Source of the DNA: Desulfacinum sp.
GTDB taxonomy: Bacteria; Desulfobacterota; Syntrophobacteria; Syntrophobacterales; DSM-9756
Direction of reading: 5' to 3'
Assembly: GCA_014359885.1 (NCBI GenBank)
Contig: JACIYN010000029.1
Coordinates: 1-64,000, forward strand
DNA length: 64,000 bases
Shown: one piece after another, positions 24,958-35,006 of the stretch
Layout of the letters: every line of letters begins with the position of its first letter
How positions within the stretch are numbered: position 1 is the first letter of the stretch
Notes under the pieces: generated by a model
The model's database searches: none
What the model saw: the letters and a program-made list of their open reading frames with translations, nothing else
What the model was told of the DNA's origin: nothing
Position numbers and translations under genes: made by a program

Positions 24958-27197
24958 GGCCTGCGGTTCACAGCCTCCACGATCCGGGTCACGCGCCGAT
25001 GGCGGCTCAGGTCCTCCAGAAAAAGAGAGAGCTTTCGGCGCCAGTTGGGGTGTTCCGTCACGGTCCCGGGGAGGTTCACCTGCTCCGTCTCGCCGCAGAG
25101 ATCCTCCAGGGAAACCGCCACCATCTTGGCCAGGGTGGCCGCCAGGTAGCGGTAGAGGGCGGCGGCCCGATTCGCAGCCTCGTCTTCGGATGCGCGCTCC
25201 GGAACTTTGTCCGATCCCTCGCTGCTGTCGACCCAATAGGGATCCAATCTTTCCAGAAGCAGATCCTTGTCCCTTTCGCGGGCGGCCCGCATCTTTTGCA
25301 GAAGCTCCTCCGAAGGGAAGAGTCCCAGCTGCTCCCTCACGTCCAGATCCCGGGCGCTCCAGAACCCTTCCAGCGTGGGAAGATCGTGGGTGGCGAAGGA
25401 GGCCAGCGAAAGGGCTGGATATTCGGAGGGATCCCGAAAACGGCCCGCGTCGTCTTTTTCGAAGAGACACAGGCGGCACCCGAAGATCTTCTTGCGGCTC
25501 ATGGTCTCGCGCACGCCTTCCGGGACCGTTCCCAGATCTTCCCCCACCACCAGGCACCGGTTCCTGCGGCTTTCCAGCGCCACGATTCGGATCAGGTCGT
25601 GGAACGGATAGTGAACATAGGCTCCTTCCCTGGGAGAGGCCCCCTCGGGGATCCAATAGAGGCGCATGAGCCCCATGACGTGATCCAGGCGCAGGGCCCC
25701 CGTCACCTGCATGTTGGCTCTTAAGATCTCGATGAACGGTTTATAAGCGCTTTTTTTGAGCGCTTGTGGGGAAAAGGGGACCACGCCCCATTCCTGGCCG
25801 TTGACGTTGAAATCGTCGGGCGGCGCGCCCACCCGCACCCGCCGGTTGTAGAGGCGGGGATCCATCCACACGTCCAGTCCGGCGGGATCCACCCCCACGG
25901 GCAGATCCCCGTAAAGGCCCACCGCCAGCCCTCGGTCCATGGAACATTGCCCGCAAGCCGCCCACTGTTCCCAGGCATTCCAAGCGCAATATTGGTGGAA
26001 GGCCAACCCTTCGGCATGGTCTTCGGCAAACTGCCGCACTTCCGATGATCGGCGATTTCGATAGGGTTCGGGCCACAAGGGCCAGCCCCATACCGACGGG
26101 TCCCGGGCGCGAAAATGGTCATCCAGGGCATGGAATACGCCGTAGTGGAAGAGGTCTTCGTCCTTTTCCCGGCAGAAGGCCCGGAAGGCGCGCGCCCGCT
26201 GCGTATCCTTCGCCCCATGGTGATCACGGAAATGGCGGAAGAGCTCTTCCAGGATCCGCCTTTTGAGGGCCCAGACTTTGGAGTAGGCAACCAAGGGCTC
26301 GCTTCGCAGGCGCTCCGCTTCCTGAAGAATCTCGGAGCCGCCCGCCTGCCGGATTTCCCCAAATTCCGGCACGGCGGTCACGTCCAGGTACCAGGGCTGA
26401 AGGTGCCTCCGGCTGGAAGGCGCGTAGGGGCTGCATTTTTCCGGATCGTTGGGAAAGAGCAGATGGAGGGGGTTGATCCCCACGAACCCGGCTCCCCGGT
26501 CGGCCGCCCAGTGGATGAGCGCCTTCAGGTCGGAAAAATCGCCGATGCCCCAGTTGGTCCCGGAGCGCAGTGCATAGAGCTGGGCCGTTACCCCCCAAGC
26601 ACGGCCCTCACCCGTCAGGGCTTCGGGCACGTAGGCGTGGCGGGGAGCTATGATGATACTCTGCGCGTAGGTTTCTTCGGAACCCGAACGGAACAGAAAA
26701 AGGTCCAGGTGGTGATAACCCGGTGGCAGCGGGGCGCTCACCAGGAAGAGGCGTCGTTCGTAGCGCACCCCTTCCACCAGAGCCCCTTCCACCGGGATAC
26801 CGGCATCCACGCGGCCTTCCCCCCACAGTTCTCGGCCGTCTTCGCGTCGGAGCCGATAACGGTAAAAGGCGTCGCTTCGTCCTTCGGGAAGGGTCACCAG
26901 CAGAGGCACGGCGGGATGGTCTTCCTGGAGCACTTGAACCGGTTCGACCACGGAAGACCATTTTTCCATCATCACGGTCCGTAGGGAAGCTTCCAGGTCC
27001 TTTGGATTTTCCGCGGGGTATCCCAGGCTGTGGAGAATCGCCACCAGCGAATCGCGGCCTACCTTACGCTCACGGCCCCAAGCATCCCGATAGGTCGCTT
27101 GCACCCCCGCCAGGTCACAGAGCGCCCGCAACAAAGTTTGGTTCCGATTTTCCCCCTCCACCCCGCAACCTCCTTCAGCGTCGGAAAGCCCTTCCAT
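24954..27197 (-). CDS. malQ: 4-alpha-glucanotransferase
   Basis: A 747-residue GH77 amylomaltase that rearranges alpha-1,4-glucans, working with glycogen metabolism (glgB lies 8 kb away). An N-terminal helical and beta-rich domain of about 200 residues precedes the catalytic barrel, as in longer bacterial MalQ forms. Motifs: WGIGDFSDLKALIHWAADRG near residue 215, the nucleophile region GALRLDHVMGLMRLYWIPEG near 505, and the acid/base region CLVVGEDLGTVPEGVRETM near 555. ATG 27197 has AAGGACGC immediately upstream. Confidence 0.92.
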   Translation of the reverse strand: MEGLSDAEGGCGVEGENRNQTLLRALCDLAGVQATYRDAWGRERKVGRDSLVAILHSLGYPAENPKDLEASLRTVMMEKWSSVVEPVQVLQEDHPAVPLLVTLPEGRSDAFYRYRLRREDGRELWGEGRVDAGIPVEGALVEGVRYERRLFLVSAPLPPGYHHLDLFLFRSGSEETYAQSIIIAPRHAYVPEALTGEGRAWGVTAQLYALRSGTNWGIGDFSDLKALIHWAADRGAGFVGINPLHLLFPNDPEKCSPYAPSSRRHLQPWYLDVTAVPEFGEIRQAGGSEILQEAERLRSEPLVAYSKVWALKRRILEELFRHFRDHHGAKDTQRARAFRAFCREKDEDLFHYGVFHALDDHFRARDPSVWGWPLWPEPYRNRRSSEVRQFAEDHAEGLAFHQYCAWNAWEQWAACGQCSMDRGLAVGLYGDLPVGVDPAGLDVWMDPRLYNRRVRVGAPPDDFNVNGQEWGVVPFSPQALKKSAYKPFIEILRANMQVTGALRLDHVMGLMRLYWIPEGASPREGAYVHYPFHDLIRIVALESRRNRCLVVGEDLGTVPEGVRETMSRKKIFGCRLCLFEKDDAGRFRDPSEYPALSLASFATHDLPTLEGFWSARDLDVREQLGLFPSEELLQKMRAARERDKDLLLERLDPYWVDSSEGSDKVPERASEDEAANRAAALYRYLAATLAKMVAVSLEDLCGETEQVNLPGTVTEHPNWRRKLSLFLEDLSRHRRVTRIVEAVNRRP

Positions 27198-28363
27198 GCG
27201 TCCTTCCCCATGGGCGGGAAAGCATAAATGGATACTGGATAAAAGCTACAGGATTCCCACGAGCCGGGCAAGGGAAGGGGGACTTTGCCTCCGAGAACGG
27301 GTTCCTTCCACCAACCCACAAGGAATCCGTCCTCTTCCTCGCCGGGGTGCTTCAGATTCCTCCGCAGCCCTAAAGGGCTGCGCACCGAGAAAAGCGGTGA
27401 TCTGCAGTGTCTTCAGACAGCCTCTTAGGAGGGTGCACGACAATGGCTCTCCGACTCAGAAGACCGAAGGATTTTGGTCCTCCTCGTAGCCGCGGGGCTT
27501 CAGCCCCGCGGAAAGAGCCATTGTAACCCCTTGAAGTCGCAGGCCGTAGGCGATGGCCTATCCCTACGGCAGGGGGTTCCTCCGCAGCCCTAAAGGGCTG
27601 CGCTACGAGAAAAGAGGCCGTCCGCGGCGTTCTCGGACAAGCTCTTAGGAAGGCTGTCCAACCATGGCCTTTTCCTGTGAGCGCGGGCGTCTCGTCCGCT
27701 TCCCGTGCGGGCCGGAGGCCCGCGCTTGCAGGGGAAAGGGCTTTCGCACCCATGGTCGGGCAACCTCCTGGAGCTGCCCAGCAAGTTGTTGACAAGCCCG
27801 GAAAGCCCTGTTATGGATCTTTTAACGTAGAGAGGAACACTAGGCTTGGATGTGCTGCTGTTTCGTGTTCCTGCGGATAGCTGATCCGGACTCGACTTCA
27901 CAAGCGGTTTTTACTCACTTTCAGAACGACCATTCTTTTCGCACCTTCGGTTTCACCATCCCATCTCAAGTGGACGCTGGGCTGGGCGAGTGCGGTTGTC
28001 TTTGGAAGACCCGCCGAATTACCCTTCTGCCCGCTCCACGACAGAATGAATCGCGATCCCTTTTCGGGCCGCGCGGCTGCGAACGCACAACACTTGTGCG
28101 ATTTGCGTAACGATAGCCGTGTGCCCAATCCCCGACTCGTTCGCCCTCCATCCCACCTGCCCCAGGGCAGGGCCGACAGGGTGAGGGGGGACTTTGACGC
28201 ACCCAACCGGAGGGCCAACCATGAAACGATGTGGGCTTCGTTCTTCCCGGGCTCCCCCGATGCGCGCAGACCCGCAAACCGCTGATTTCCGAGGTGATGA
28301 TATCGGCCCGGTTGGCTGCTCCAGCAACCCAAGGACGGCACAAGACAGGTGGGGAGGATTTGA
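27198..28363. other. Long intergenic region upstream of acs; repeats and a possible promoter, no gene seen
   Basis: About 1.17 kb without a convincing gene. 27345-27430 is the right end of a core A repeat; 27431-27645 is a fuller copy. A TTGACA (27789-27794) with TATGGA 17 nt later (27812-27817) could be a promoter; the leader to acs would then be about 540 nt. GCACAA-cac-TTGTGC (28085-28099) is a small palindrome. The rest (27840-28340) shows nothing I can name. Confidence 0.5.
27431..27645. repeat. Modular repeat, core A
   Basis: Related to the elements at 37601-37810 and 50995-51204: same order of GACAATGGCTCTCCGA, GTAGCCGCGGGGCTtCAGCC hairpin, CGATGGCC, CCGCAGCCCTAAAGGGCTGC hairpin and a TCGGACA end. 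Its left terminal repeat is degenerate. Confidence 0.75.
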
Positions 28364-30301
28364 ATGAGCGGCAATCTCGTTTTTCCCGTTCCCGAAGAGT
28401 GGAAAAAAAACGCTTGGTGCGACAACGAAAAATACCTCCAGATGTACGAGTGGTCCGTGAAGGATCCGGAAGGATTCTGGGCGGAACAGGCCAAGCGCAT
28501 CGACTGGTTCGAGCCCTGGCACACGGTCAAGGACGTCTCTTACGAAGGCGACGTGCACATCCGATGGTTCGACGGCGGGAAGCTCAACGCCAGCTACAAC
28601 TGCCTGGACCGGCACCTGGAAAAGCGGGGCGACCAGGTGGCCATCATCTGGGAAGGGGACGACCCGGGAGAGGACCGAAGGATCACCTACCGCCAACTGC
28701 ACCAGGAAGTGTGCAAGTTCGCCAATGTACTCAAAGCCCAGGGGGTGAAGAAGGGCGACCGGGTGACCATCTACATGCCCATGATCCCCGAGCTGGCCGT
28801 GGCCGTCCTGGCCTGCGCCCGCATCGGCGCCATCCATTCGGTGGTCTTCGGCGGCTTTTCGCCGGAATCGCTGGCCGACCGCATCCAGGACTGCCAAGGA
28901 ACGCTCCTCATCACTGCCGATGAAGGACTTCGCGGCGGAAAGAAGGTACCGCTCAAAGCCAACGCGGACGAGGCCCTGCAAAAGTGCCCGGAAGTGAAGA
29001 CGGTCATTGTGGTCCGCCGCACCGGGGCACCCGTCAACATGGTGGCGGGGAGGGATTTTTACTACCATGAGCTGATGGAAGGCGCTTCGGCCGATTGCCC
29101 CGCCGAGGTGATGGACGCGGAAGATCCCCTCTTCATCCTCTACACGTCCGGATCGACTGGAAAGCCCAAGGGGGTCCTCCACACCACGGGCGGCTACATG
29201 GTCTATACCAGCCTGACCCACCAGTATGTGTTCGACTATAAGGACGGGGATGTTTACTGGTGCACGGCCGACATCGGCTGGATCACCGGCCACAGCTACA
29301 TCATCTACGGTCCCCTGGCCAACGGCGCCATTTCCGTCATGTTCGAAGGCGTGCCCAACTACCCGGATTATTCCCGGTTCTGGCGCGTGGTGGACAAGCA
29401 CCAGGTAAACATCTTCTACACCGCCCCCACGGCCATCCGGGCCCTCATGCGCCAAGGGGACGACCCGGTGAAGGCCACCTCCCGCAAGTCCTTGAAACTT
29501 CTGGGGACCGTGGGTGAACCCATCAACCCCGAAGCCTGGCTCTGGTACTACAACGTGGTGGGCGAAAAGCGGTGCCCCATCGTGGACACCTGGTGGCAGA
29601 CGGAAACCGGCGGCATCCTGATCACGCCTCTGCCCGGAGCCACCGACCTCAAGCCCGGATCGGCCACGCGTCCCTTCTTCGGCGTCCAGCCGGCCATCAT
29701 CAACCAGGAAGGCGAGATCCTGGAAGGCGCCTGCGAAGGCTACCTGGTCATGCTCGATTCGTGGCCGGGCCAGATGCGCACCGTCTTCGGAGATCACCAG
29801 CGCTTCATCAACACGTACTTCGTTCAATACCCGGGGAAATATTTTACCGGCGACGGTGCCAGGCGCGATGAGGACGGCTACTACTGGATCACCGGGCGCG
29901 TGGACGACGTGATCAACGTCTCCGGCCATCGCCTGGGAACGGCCGAGATCGAAAGCGCTCTGGTGGCCCACGAGGCCGTGGCGGAAGCCGCCGTGGTGGG
30001 ATGCCCCCACGACATCAAGGGCCAAGGCATCTATGCCTACGTGACCCTGGTCCAGGGCGTGGAACCCACCGAAGAGCTGCGCAAGGCCCTGGTGCAGTGG
30101 GTGAGAAAGGAGATCGGCCCCATCGCCACGCCCGATTTCATCCAATGGGCCCCGGCGCTCCCCAAGACGCGATCGGGCAAGATCATGCGCCGCATCCTCC
30201 GAAAGGTGGCCGCCAACGAAATCGAAAACCTGGGCGACACCTCCACGCTGGCGGAGCCCCACGTGGTGGAAGATCTGGTCAGGAACCGCTTGGTGCAGTA
30301 G
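28364..30301 (+). CDS. acs: Acetyl-CoA synthetase (AMP-forming)
   Basis: A 645-residue acyl-adenylate-forming enzyme converting acetate, CoA and ATP to acetyl-CoA, AMP and PPi. The P-loop motif [20 protein letters not shown] is near residue 265, followed by [20 protein letters not shown], the TWWQTETGG motif near 410 and the C-terminal acetylatable-lysine motif [12 protein letters not shown] near 605. Length is normal. GGGGAGGA precedes ATG 28364. Single gene. It would let the cell use the acetate or propionate that other genes here produce or release. Confidence 0.96.
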   Translation: MSGNLVFPVPEEWKKNAWCDNEKYLQMYEWSVKDPEGFWAEQAKRIDWFEPWHTVKDVSYEGDVHIRWFDGGKLNASYNCLDRHLEKRGDQVAIIWEGDDPGEDRRITYRQLHQEVCKFANVLKAQGVKKGDRVTIYMPMIPELAVAVLACARIGAIHSVVFGGFSPESLADRIQDCQGTLLITADEGLRGGKKVPLKANADEALQKCPEVKTVIVVRRTGAPVNMVAGRDFYYHELMEGASADCPAEVMDAEDPLFILYTSGSTGKPKGVLHTTGGYMVYTSLTHQYVFDYKDGDVYWCTADIGWITGHSYIIYGPLANGAISVMFEGVPNYPDYSRFWRVVDKHQVNIFYTAPTAIRALMRQGDDPVKATSRKSLKLLGTVGEPINPEAWLWYYNVVGEKRCPIVDTWWQTETGGILITPLPGATDLKPGSATRPFFGVQPAIINQEGEILEGACEGYLVMLDSWPGQMRTVFGDHQRFINTYFVQYPGKYFTGDGARRDEDGYYWITGRVDDVINVSGHRLGTAEIESALVAHEAVAEAAVVGCPHDIKGQGIYAYVTLVQGVEPTEELRKALVQWVRKEIGPIATPDFIQWAPALPKTRSGKIMRRILRKVAANEIENLGDTSTLAEPHVVEDLVRNRLVQ

Positions 30302-30356
30302 GGTGCTCGGCTGTAGACGCCTCTTACCCGTAGGGAATTAAGTTTCCGTTTTTTGT

Positions 30357-30384
30357 GTAGGGGCGGTTCGCGAACCGCCCCTAC
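30357..30384. repeat. Perfect 28-bp palindrome, GTAGGGGCG family
   Basis: Identical to 13495-13522. Preceded by TTTTTT at 30349-30354; lies 55 bases after the acs stop between convergent genes, where it may serve both directions as a 3' hairpin. Confidence 0.85.
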
Positions 30385-30465
30385 ATGGATCAACCACCCC
30401 CGGCCAACACCTCCGCTACCCGTTCAAGAACGAAGCAGCCCTCGCCATGACTGGTCAAGGGGGCC

Positions 30466-30777
30466 TCAAAGGCGGATCTGCACCACTTCGGCCGGCCCCT
30501 TGGGGTCGCCCTCCTCCAGATCCGGAAAGATCTCCTCCAGGGAAGCCGACCGGACCCGCTTCAGGCAGTCCCGCAGCGCCTCTTTTTCCGTGTTTCCCTT
30601 GCCGAAATAACGGCGCCGCCCCTTGACGAAGATCAGATTGGGAAAGGCCCAGTAGCGAAAAGGGGTGTCCCCGCCCGCAACAATCTCGTAGACATCGATG
30701 AGAAACCTCTCCTTGCCCCGATTCAACTCATAGGTTTGGACCTTGGCCAGCATTTCACCGTCTTCCACCGTGATCAT
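30466..30777 (-). CDS. Unrecognised 103-residue protein
   Basis: Small soluble protein starting MITVEDGEMLAKVQTYELNR, with FRYWAFPNLIFVKGRRRYFG and a closing acidic segment LEEIFPDLEEGDPKGPAEVV. GGAGG lies 6 nt upstream of ATG 30777, which decides the start over the upstream ATG at 30843. No known motif. It stands alone between acs and the sigma-54 regulator, followed by about 300 bases (30844-31133) in which I see nothing. Confidence 0.6.
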   Translation of the reverse strand: MITVEDGEMLAKVQTYELNRGKERFLIDVYEIVAGGDTPFRYWAFPNLIFVKGRRRYFGKGNTEKEALRDCLKRVRSASLEEIFPDLEEGDPKGPAEVVQIRL

Positions 30778-31133
30778 GGCCGTCCTCCCGTGCTTGTTGG
30801 ATGCCGCCCGTAAAAGATCGGACGAACCTTCCCGGGCCGTCATGGCTCTGTGGGTGCGGCGACCCAGCGCCGGAAGTTCCTATTGCCTGGGGCAAGCGGA
30901 ACGGAAATCTTCAGGAGGAGGGATAGGAAGGGGGCAAGGCCTTAAAATGGCTGCAATCCAGCTTCACCGTCCCGGCAAACCGCGGATCCGAGGGGCCGCA
31001 CCTGTCAGGCTCGCCGCGTTTCATATCGTATCACGGAGTACTTGGACGGAAAAGGGGGCTGGACCGGATGTGGTGTCCGAGAAGGGTCAAGGACTCTTTT
31101 TCAGCGCGGGGGGCGGGGCGCCGACCGCCCTTT

Positions 31134-32507
31134 TCAGTCTATGCCATATTTTTTCATGCGTTTCCAAAGAGTTACGCGACTGATGCCGAGAAGCTCGGCA
31201 GCCCGGGTGCGATTTCCCCGAGCCTCCTCCAAGGCCCGGATCACCGCCCGCCTCTCCCCATCCTCCCGGGACGCCTTGAGACCCGCCGCCCTCAGGGACG
31301 GGCCCGGAGACCATTCACACGCCTGGGCCAAGCCCCCCACGATGCGCGCCGGCAGGTGCTCGGGACCGATGAGATCCCCTCGGCACAAGACAAAGGCATA
31401 TTCCATGGCATTCAGAAGCTCCCGGACGTTGCCCGGCCATGCATATCGAACCAGGCAATCCAACGCCTCCCGGGTGAGGCCCTGGATGCTCTTGCCGCTC
31501 CTTGCCGCAATGCGTTCGATGAAGGCCTGCGCCAACAGGGGAATGTCCTCCGGGCGCTCCCGAAGGGGAGGCACCACGATGGGGACCACGTTGATGCGGT
31601 AGTAGAGATCCTCGCGGAAAAGTCCCTGCCGGACCAGCTCTTCCAGGCTTTTGTTGGTGGCGGTGATGATCCGTGCATCCACGGGAATGGTGCGATGATC
31701 TCCCACCCGCTCGATCTCCCGAGCCTCCAGGACCCGCAGCAGCTTTACCTGGATCACCGGTGAGATGTCGCCGATCTCGTCCAGGAAGATACTTCCCCCG
31801 GAAGCCGCTTCAAACCGGCCGATCCGAGACTGAATGGCCCCCGTAAAGGCCCCTTTCACATGTCCGAAAAGTTCGCTTTCCAGGAGGCTCTCGTTGAGCG
31901 AAGCGCAATTGACCTTGATGAAGGGTCCCTTGGAGCGTAAACCCGCCTCGTGAATGGCCCGCGCCACCAGTTCCTTGCCCACGCCCGATTCGCCGTAGAT
32001 GAGCACCGGCGCTTCCGAGGAAGCCACCTGATCAATGAGCTCCCCCAGCCTTCGAATCGGCTCCGAAAGGCCCACCATGCCGTGGGCATATCCGCCCCGC
32101 GCCAAGCGCACCCGCAGCCCCCGGATCTCCTCCTCCTTGGCCACCACGTCCGAGATGTCGTTCAGGGTCTCCACCGCCCCGGCCACACGCCCGTGGGCGT
32201 CATGGAGCACCGTGGCGTCCTTGACCACGTGCAGGGTGCGCCCATCCTTGGCCTTGATCTCGCAACGGCGGCGTCGGATCGTTTTCCGCCGAAACAGGGT
32301 GCACCAATGGCCGTTTTCCAGATGCGAAGTGATCTCACAACCGGTGCAGTTGAGCACCTGGCACGATCGACCCACCAGCTCCGAGCTGCTGTAACCCGTC
32401 ATGGCTTCGAAGGCCGGATTCACCGCCAGAATCCGCCCTCCCGTGTCCACCACCAAGAGGCCGTCGTGCATGGTTTCCACCACGGCGCGGTACAAGCTGT
32501 TATCCAT
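31134..32507 (-). CDS. Sigma-54-dependent activator with a cysteine-rich PAS domain
   Basis: 457 residues. An N-terminal PAS domain (about 5-125) carries Cys49, Cys54, Cys57, Cys69 and Cys82 (CQVLNCTGCEITSHL), suggesting an Fe-S or redox sensor. The AAA+ domain has Walker A YGESGVGKELVARAIHE, the sigma-54 contact loop ESELFGHVKGAFTGAI, Walker B GGSIFLDEIGDIS and PWPGNVREL-type motif YAWPGNVRELLNAMEYA. A Fis-type HTH ends the protein (NRTRAAELLGISRVTLWKRM). Divergent from the octahaem cytochrome operon with a -24/-12 promoter in between, so it most likely activates that operon. Confidence 0.92.
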   Translation of the reverse strand: MDNSLYRAVVETMHDGLLVVDTGGRILAVNPAFEAMTGYSSSELVGRSCQVLNCTGCEITSHLENGHWCTLFRRKTIRRRRCEIKAKDGRTLHVVKDATVLHDAHGRVAGAVETLNDISDVVAKEEEIRGLRVRLARGGYAHGMVGLSEPIRRLGELIDQVASSEAPVLIYGESGVGKELVARAIHEAGLRSKGPFIKVNCASLNESLLESELFGHVKGAFTGAIQSRIGRFEAASGGSIFLDEIGDISPVIQVKLLRVLEAREIERVGDHRTIPVDARIITATNKSLEELVRQGLFREDLYYRINVVPIVVPPLRERPEDIPLLAQAFIERIAARSGKSIQGLTREALDCLVRYAWPGNVRELLNAMEYAFVLCRGDLIGPEHLPARIVGGLAQACEWSPGPSLRAAGLKASREDGERRAVIRALEEARGNRTRAAELLGISRVTLWKRMKKYGID

Positions 32508-32544
32508 GGCGTTTCCTTTGCGTTAAGGACCGTTTCCCCCAACC

Positions 32545-32560
32545 GTAAACATGTGTTAAC
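32545..32560. promoter_or_regulatory. Possible activator binding site upstream of the octahaem cytochrome operon
   Basis: The imperfect palindrome GTAAACATGTGTTAAC lies about 75 bases upstream of the -24 element, a distance at which enhancer-binding proteins often act. Six of eight arm positions pair. Confidence 0.4.
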
Positions 32561-32632
32561 AGGAAGACCCCCCAGGGGCAATCCCTTTTCATTTCATTCC
32601 TTTCTTTCAACAGGTTACCAGCACCAGCCCCT

Positions 32633-32648
32633 TGGCACGCCTTTTGTT
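32633..32648 (+). promoter_or_regulatory. Sigma-54 (-24/-12) promoter of the octahaem cytochrome operon
   Basis: TGGCACG-CCTT-TTGTT: the -24 box is exact, the spacing is exact, and the -12 box has TTGT in place of TTGC. It lies 65 bases upstream of ATG 32713 and next to a divergent sigma-54 activator gene. Confidence 0.75.
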
Positions 32649-32712
32649 TTTCATGGTGCGAACGCTCATCGGATTGCCTAGGAATCAAGCAGAAAGAGAG
32701 GTAGGAGACGGT

Positions 32713-34350
32713 ATGCACCCCCATGGAACCCGCTGGAGACTCACGAGATTCCCTGCATTGGCGCTTGCTTTCTGGGTCCTGTTCACACCCCATTGGGTTG
32801 GGGCGGCCGCGGAAGCGGATCCCGAAAAGCAGTTTCCCTACGGCATCCCCTATTCCCCCAACAATACGGCGGACCATTCCAAATTCAAGGAGCTGCAAAA
32901 AGAGTTTTCCTCGCCCGAGGAAGTCACCCGGGCCTGTTTGGGATGCCACACGGAAGCCGCCGCCCAGATCCACAAGACCATCCACTGGACGTGGCTTTGT
33001 CCGGCGGCCAAGCCGGAAGCCAAGCTGGGCAAGGGAGGCGACGTGATCAACAACTTCTGCATCAGCATCCACTCCAACGAACCCCGGTGCACCTCATGCC
33101 ATATCGGATATGGATGGAAGGACAAGAATTTCGATTTTTCCCGCCAAGACAAGGTGGACTGTCTCGTGTGCCATGAGCAGACGGGCACGTACAAGAAATT
33201 CCCCACGGCGGCGGGCTATCCGGTGGCCGAGCCCACCGAGTTCGGGGGCAAGACGTTCCTGCCGCCGGAATGGAACAAGGTGGCCCAGTCCGTCGGTCGT
33301 CCCACCCGGAAGAACTGTGGCACGTGTCACTTCTTCGGCGGCGGAGGCGAGGGTGTGAAGCACGGCGATCTGGACGCCAGCCTCTTCAGCCCCAAGAAGG
33401 CCTTGGACGTGCACATGGATGCCGAGGGCCTCAACTTCACCTGCACCCGGTGCCACACCACGGAGCAGCACGCCGTTTCCGGGCGCTGCTACAAGTCCAG
33501 TGAGATCGTGGACCGGCGAAGCCTCCTGGACTACGACCAGATCAAGAGGATCACTTGCTACGCATGCCATTCCGAAACACCGCACAAGAACCATGCCAAG
33601 GCCAACGATCACACGGACAAGGTGGCCTGCCAGACGTGCCACATCCCCGCCATCGCCCGGGAGCATTCCACCAAGATGTATTGGGACTGGTCCCAGGCCG
33701 GCGAGCGGAACGAAAAAGGCAAGCCCGTGGTGAAGAAAAAGGATGGGCGCATCGTCTATGACGGCAAGAAAGGTGCCTTCCGGTGGGAAAAGAACGTGGT
33801 GCCCGAATACTTTTGGTTCAATGGAAGGATCCAGTATTTGACCCTGACAGAAAAGGTGGACCCCTCCCAAAACCCGGTGCAGCTCAACCGGCCCATGGGA
33901 TCCTATGACGACCCCAACGCCCGGATCTATCCCTTCAAGGTGCATCGGGGCAAGCAACCCTACGACCCGGTCCACAAGACCCTCATCGTGCCCCACCTTT
34001 TCGGCAAGGACCCCGCCGCCTACTGGAAGAGCTACGACTGGCAGAAGGCGGCCGAGGCGGGCATGGAGTATGTGGGCCTGCCCTTCAGCGGCCAGGTGGA
34101 TTTCATCGAAACCCAATTCGTCTTCCAGTCCACCCACATGGTGGCTCCCAAAGAACAGGCCCTTTCGTGCGTGGAATGCCACAGCCCCAACGGTCGGCTG
34201 AAGAACTTGAAGGGGTTCTATGTGCCCGGCCGCGATTCCCATCCCGCCGTGGATGCCCTGGGCTGGGGCGGGATGCTGGCGGCCCTGGTGGCGGTGTTGG
34301 CCCACGGCGGCGCACGCTTTTTCAGCAACGGCCGTAGGAAAGGCAGGTAA
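32713..34350 (+). CDS. Octahaem c-type cytochrome, tetrathionate reductase (OTR) family
   Basis: A 545-residue secreted multihaem cytochrome. The signal peptide is visible (basic RWRLTRF, then hydrophobic ALALAFWVLF, cleavage probably after GAAA near residue 35). Exactly eight CXXCH haem sites occur in order: CLGCH, CTSCH, CLVCH, CGTCH, CTRCH, CYACH, CQTCH, CVECH. The C-terminus has a hydrophobic segment GMLAALVAVLAHGG and a basic tail, a likely membrane anchor. Known OTR enzymes reduce tetrathionate and also nitrite or hydroxylamine in vitro; the physiological substrate is open. ATG 32713 has GGAG 5 nt upstream. It forms an operon with the cytochrome b gene 26 nt downstream. Confidence 0.9.
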   Translation: MHPHGTRWRLTRFPALALAFWVLFTPHWVGAAAEADPEKQFPYGIPYSPNNTADHSKFKELQKEFSSPEEVTRACLGCHTEAAAQIHKTIHWTWLCPAAKPEAKLGKGGDVINNFCISIHSNEPRCTSCHIGYGWKDKNFDFSRQDKVDCLVCHEQTGTYKKFPTAAGYPVAEPTEFGGKTFLPPEWNKVAQSVGRPTRKNCGTCHFFGGGGEGVKHGDLDASLFSPKKALDVHMDAEGLNFTCTRCHTTEQHAVSGRCYKSSEIVDRRSLLDYDQIKRITCYACHSETPHKNHAKANDHTDKVACQTCHIPAIAREHSTKMYWDWSQAGERNEKGKPVVKKKDGRIVYDGKKGAFRWEKNVVPEYFWFNGRIQYLTLTEKVDPSQNPVQLNRPMGSYDDPNARIYPFKVHRGKQPYDPVHKTLIVPHLFGKDPAAYWKSYDWQKAAEAGMEYVGLPFSGQVDFIETQFVFQSTHMVAPKEQALSCVECHSPNGRLKNLKGFYVPGRDSHPAVDALGWGGMLAALVAVLAHGGARFFSNGRRKGR

Positions 34351-34376
34351 TCGTTTCCGGTAGGAAGGAGCTTCCC

Positions 34377-35006
34377 ATGAGCGAAAATGGTATGGAACGG
34401 ATCTATCTTTACACCCGCTTCGAGCGGTTCTGGCACTGGGCCCAGGCCGCCCTCATCATCTTCCTGGCCCTCACGGGCCTGGAAGTGCACGGGGCCTACG
34501 AGATATTCGGCTTCCAGAAGGCCGTGGAACTTCACAACACGGCGGGCATCACCTGGCTGGTGCTCTATGTTTTCATCCTCTTCTGGAATCTCACCACGGG
34601 GGAATGGAAGCAGTACATCCCCACCACCCGAAAGCTCCTCAGCGTGGCGCGTTACTACGCCTACGGCATCTTTCGGGGAGAACCCCATCCGGTTCCCAAG
34701 AGCGAAAGACAAAAACACAATCCCCTGCAGCGTCTCACCTATCTGGGGATCTCCTTGGCCCTCATTCCGGTCCAGATCGTCACCGGGCTTCTTTACTACC
34801 TGTACAATTCCTGGGCGGGGCCGGAAGCCCCCTTTTCCCTGGCGGCAGTGGCCATTGTGCACACCATCGGAGCCTTCTCGCTGCTCATCTTCCTCATCGT
34901 GCACGTCTACATGACCACCACGGGCCACACGCTGGGCGCCCACATCCGGGCCATGATCACCGGCTGGGAGGAAGTGCCGGCCCGGGGGGCCGAAAGCGGT
35001 TCCTGA
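34377..35006 (+). CDS. Cytochrome b subunit (thiosulfate-reductase/b561 type) partner of the octahaem cytochrome
   Basis: A 209-residue inner-membrane dihaem cytochrome b. Four membrane segments with candidate haem histidines: RFWHWAQ, VELHNTAG, VAIVHTIGAF and LIVHVYMTTTGH. It should oxidise quinol and pass electrons to the periplasmic octahaem protein, which makes a two-component quinol-linked respiratory reductase. GTAGGAAGGAGC precedes the ATG. Same transcript as the cytochrome; no other subunit follows. Confidence 0.88.
   Translation: MSENGMERIYLYTRFERFWHWAQAALIIFLALTGLEVHGAYEIFGFQKAVELHNTAGITWLVLYVFILFWNLTTGEWKQYIPTTRKLLSVARYYAYGIFRGEPHPVPKSERQKHNPLQRLTYLGISLALIPVQIVTGLLYYLYNSWAGPEAPFSLAAVAIVHTIGAFSLLIFLIVHVYMTTTGHTLGAHIRAMITGWEEVPARGAESGS

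Noticed and set aside
27677-27880. Small protein in the malQ-acs gap
   Set aside because: No ribosome site, no family-like pattern, and it overlaps repeats and the possible promoter.
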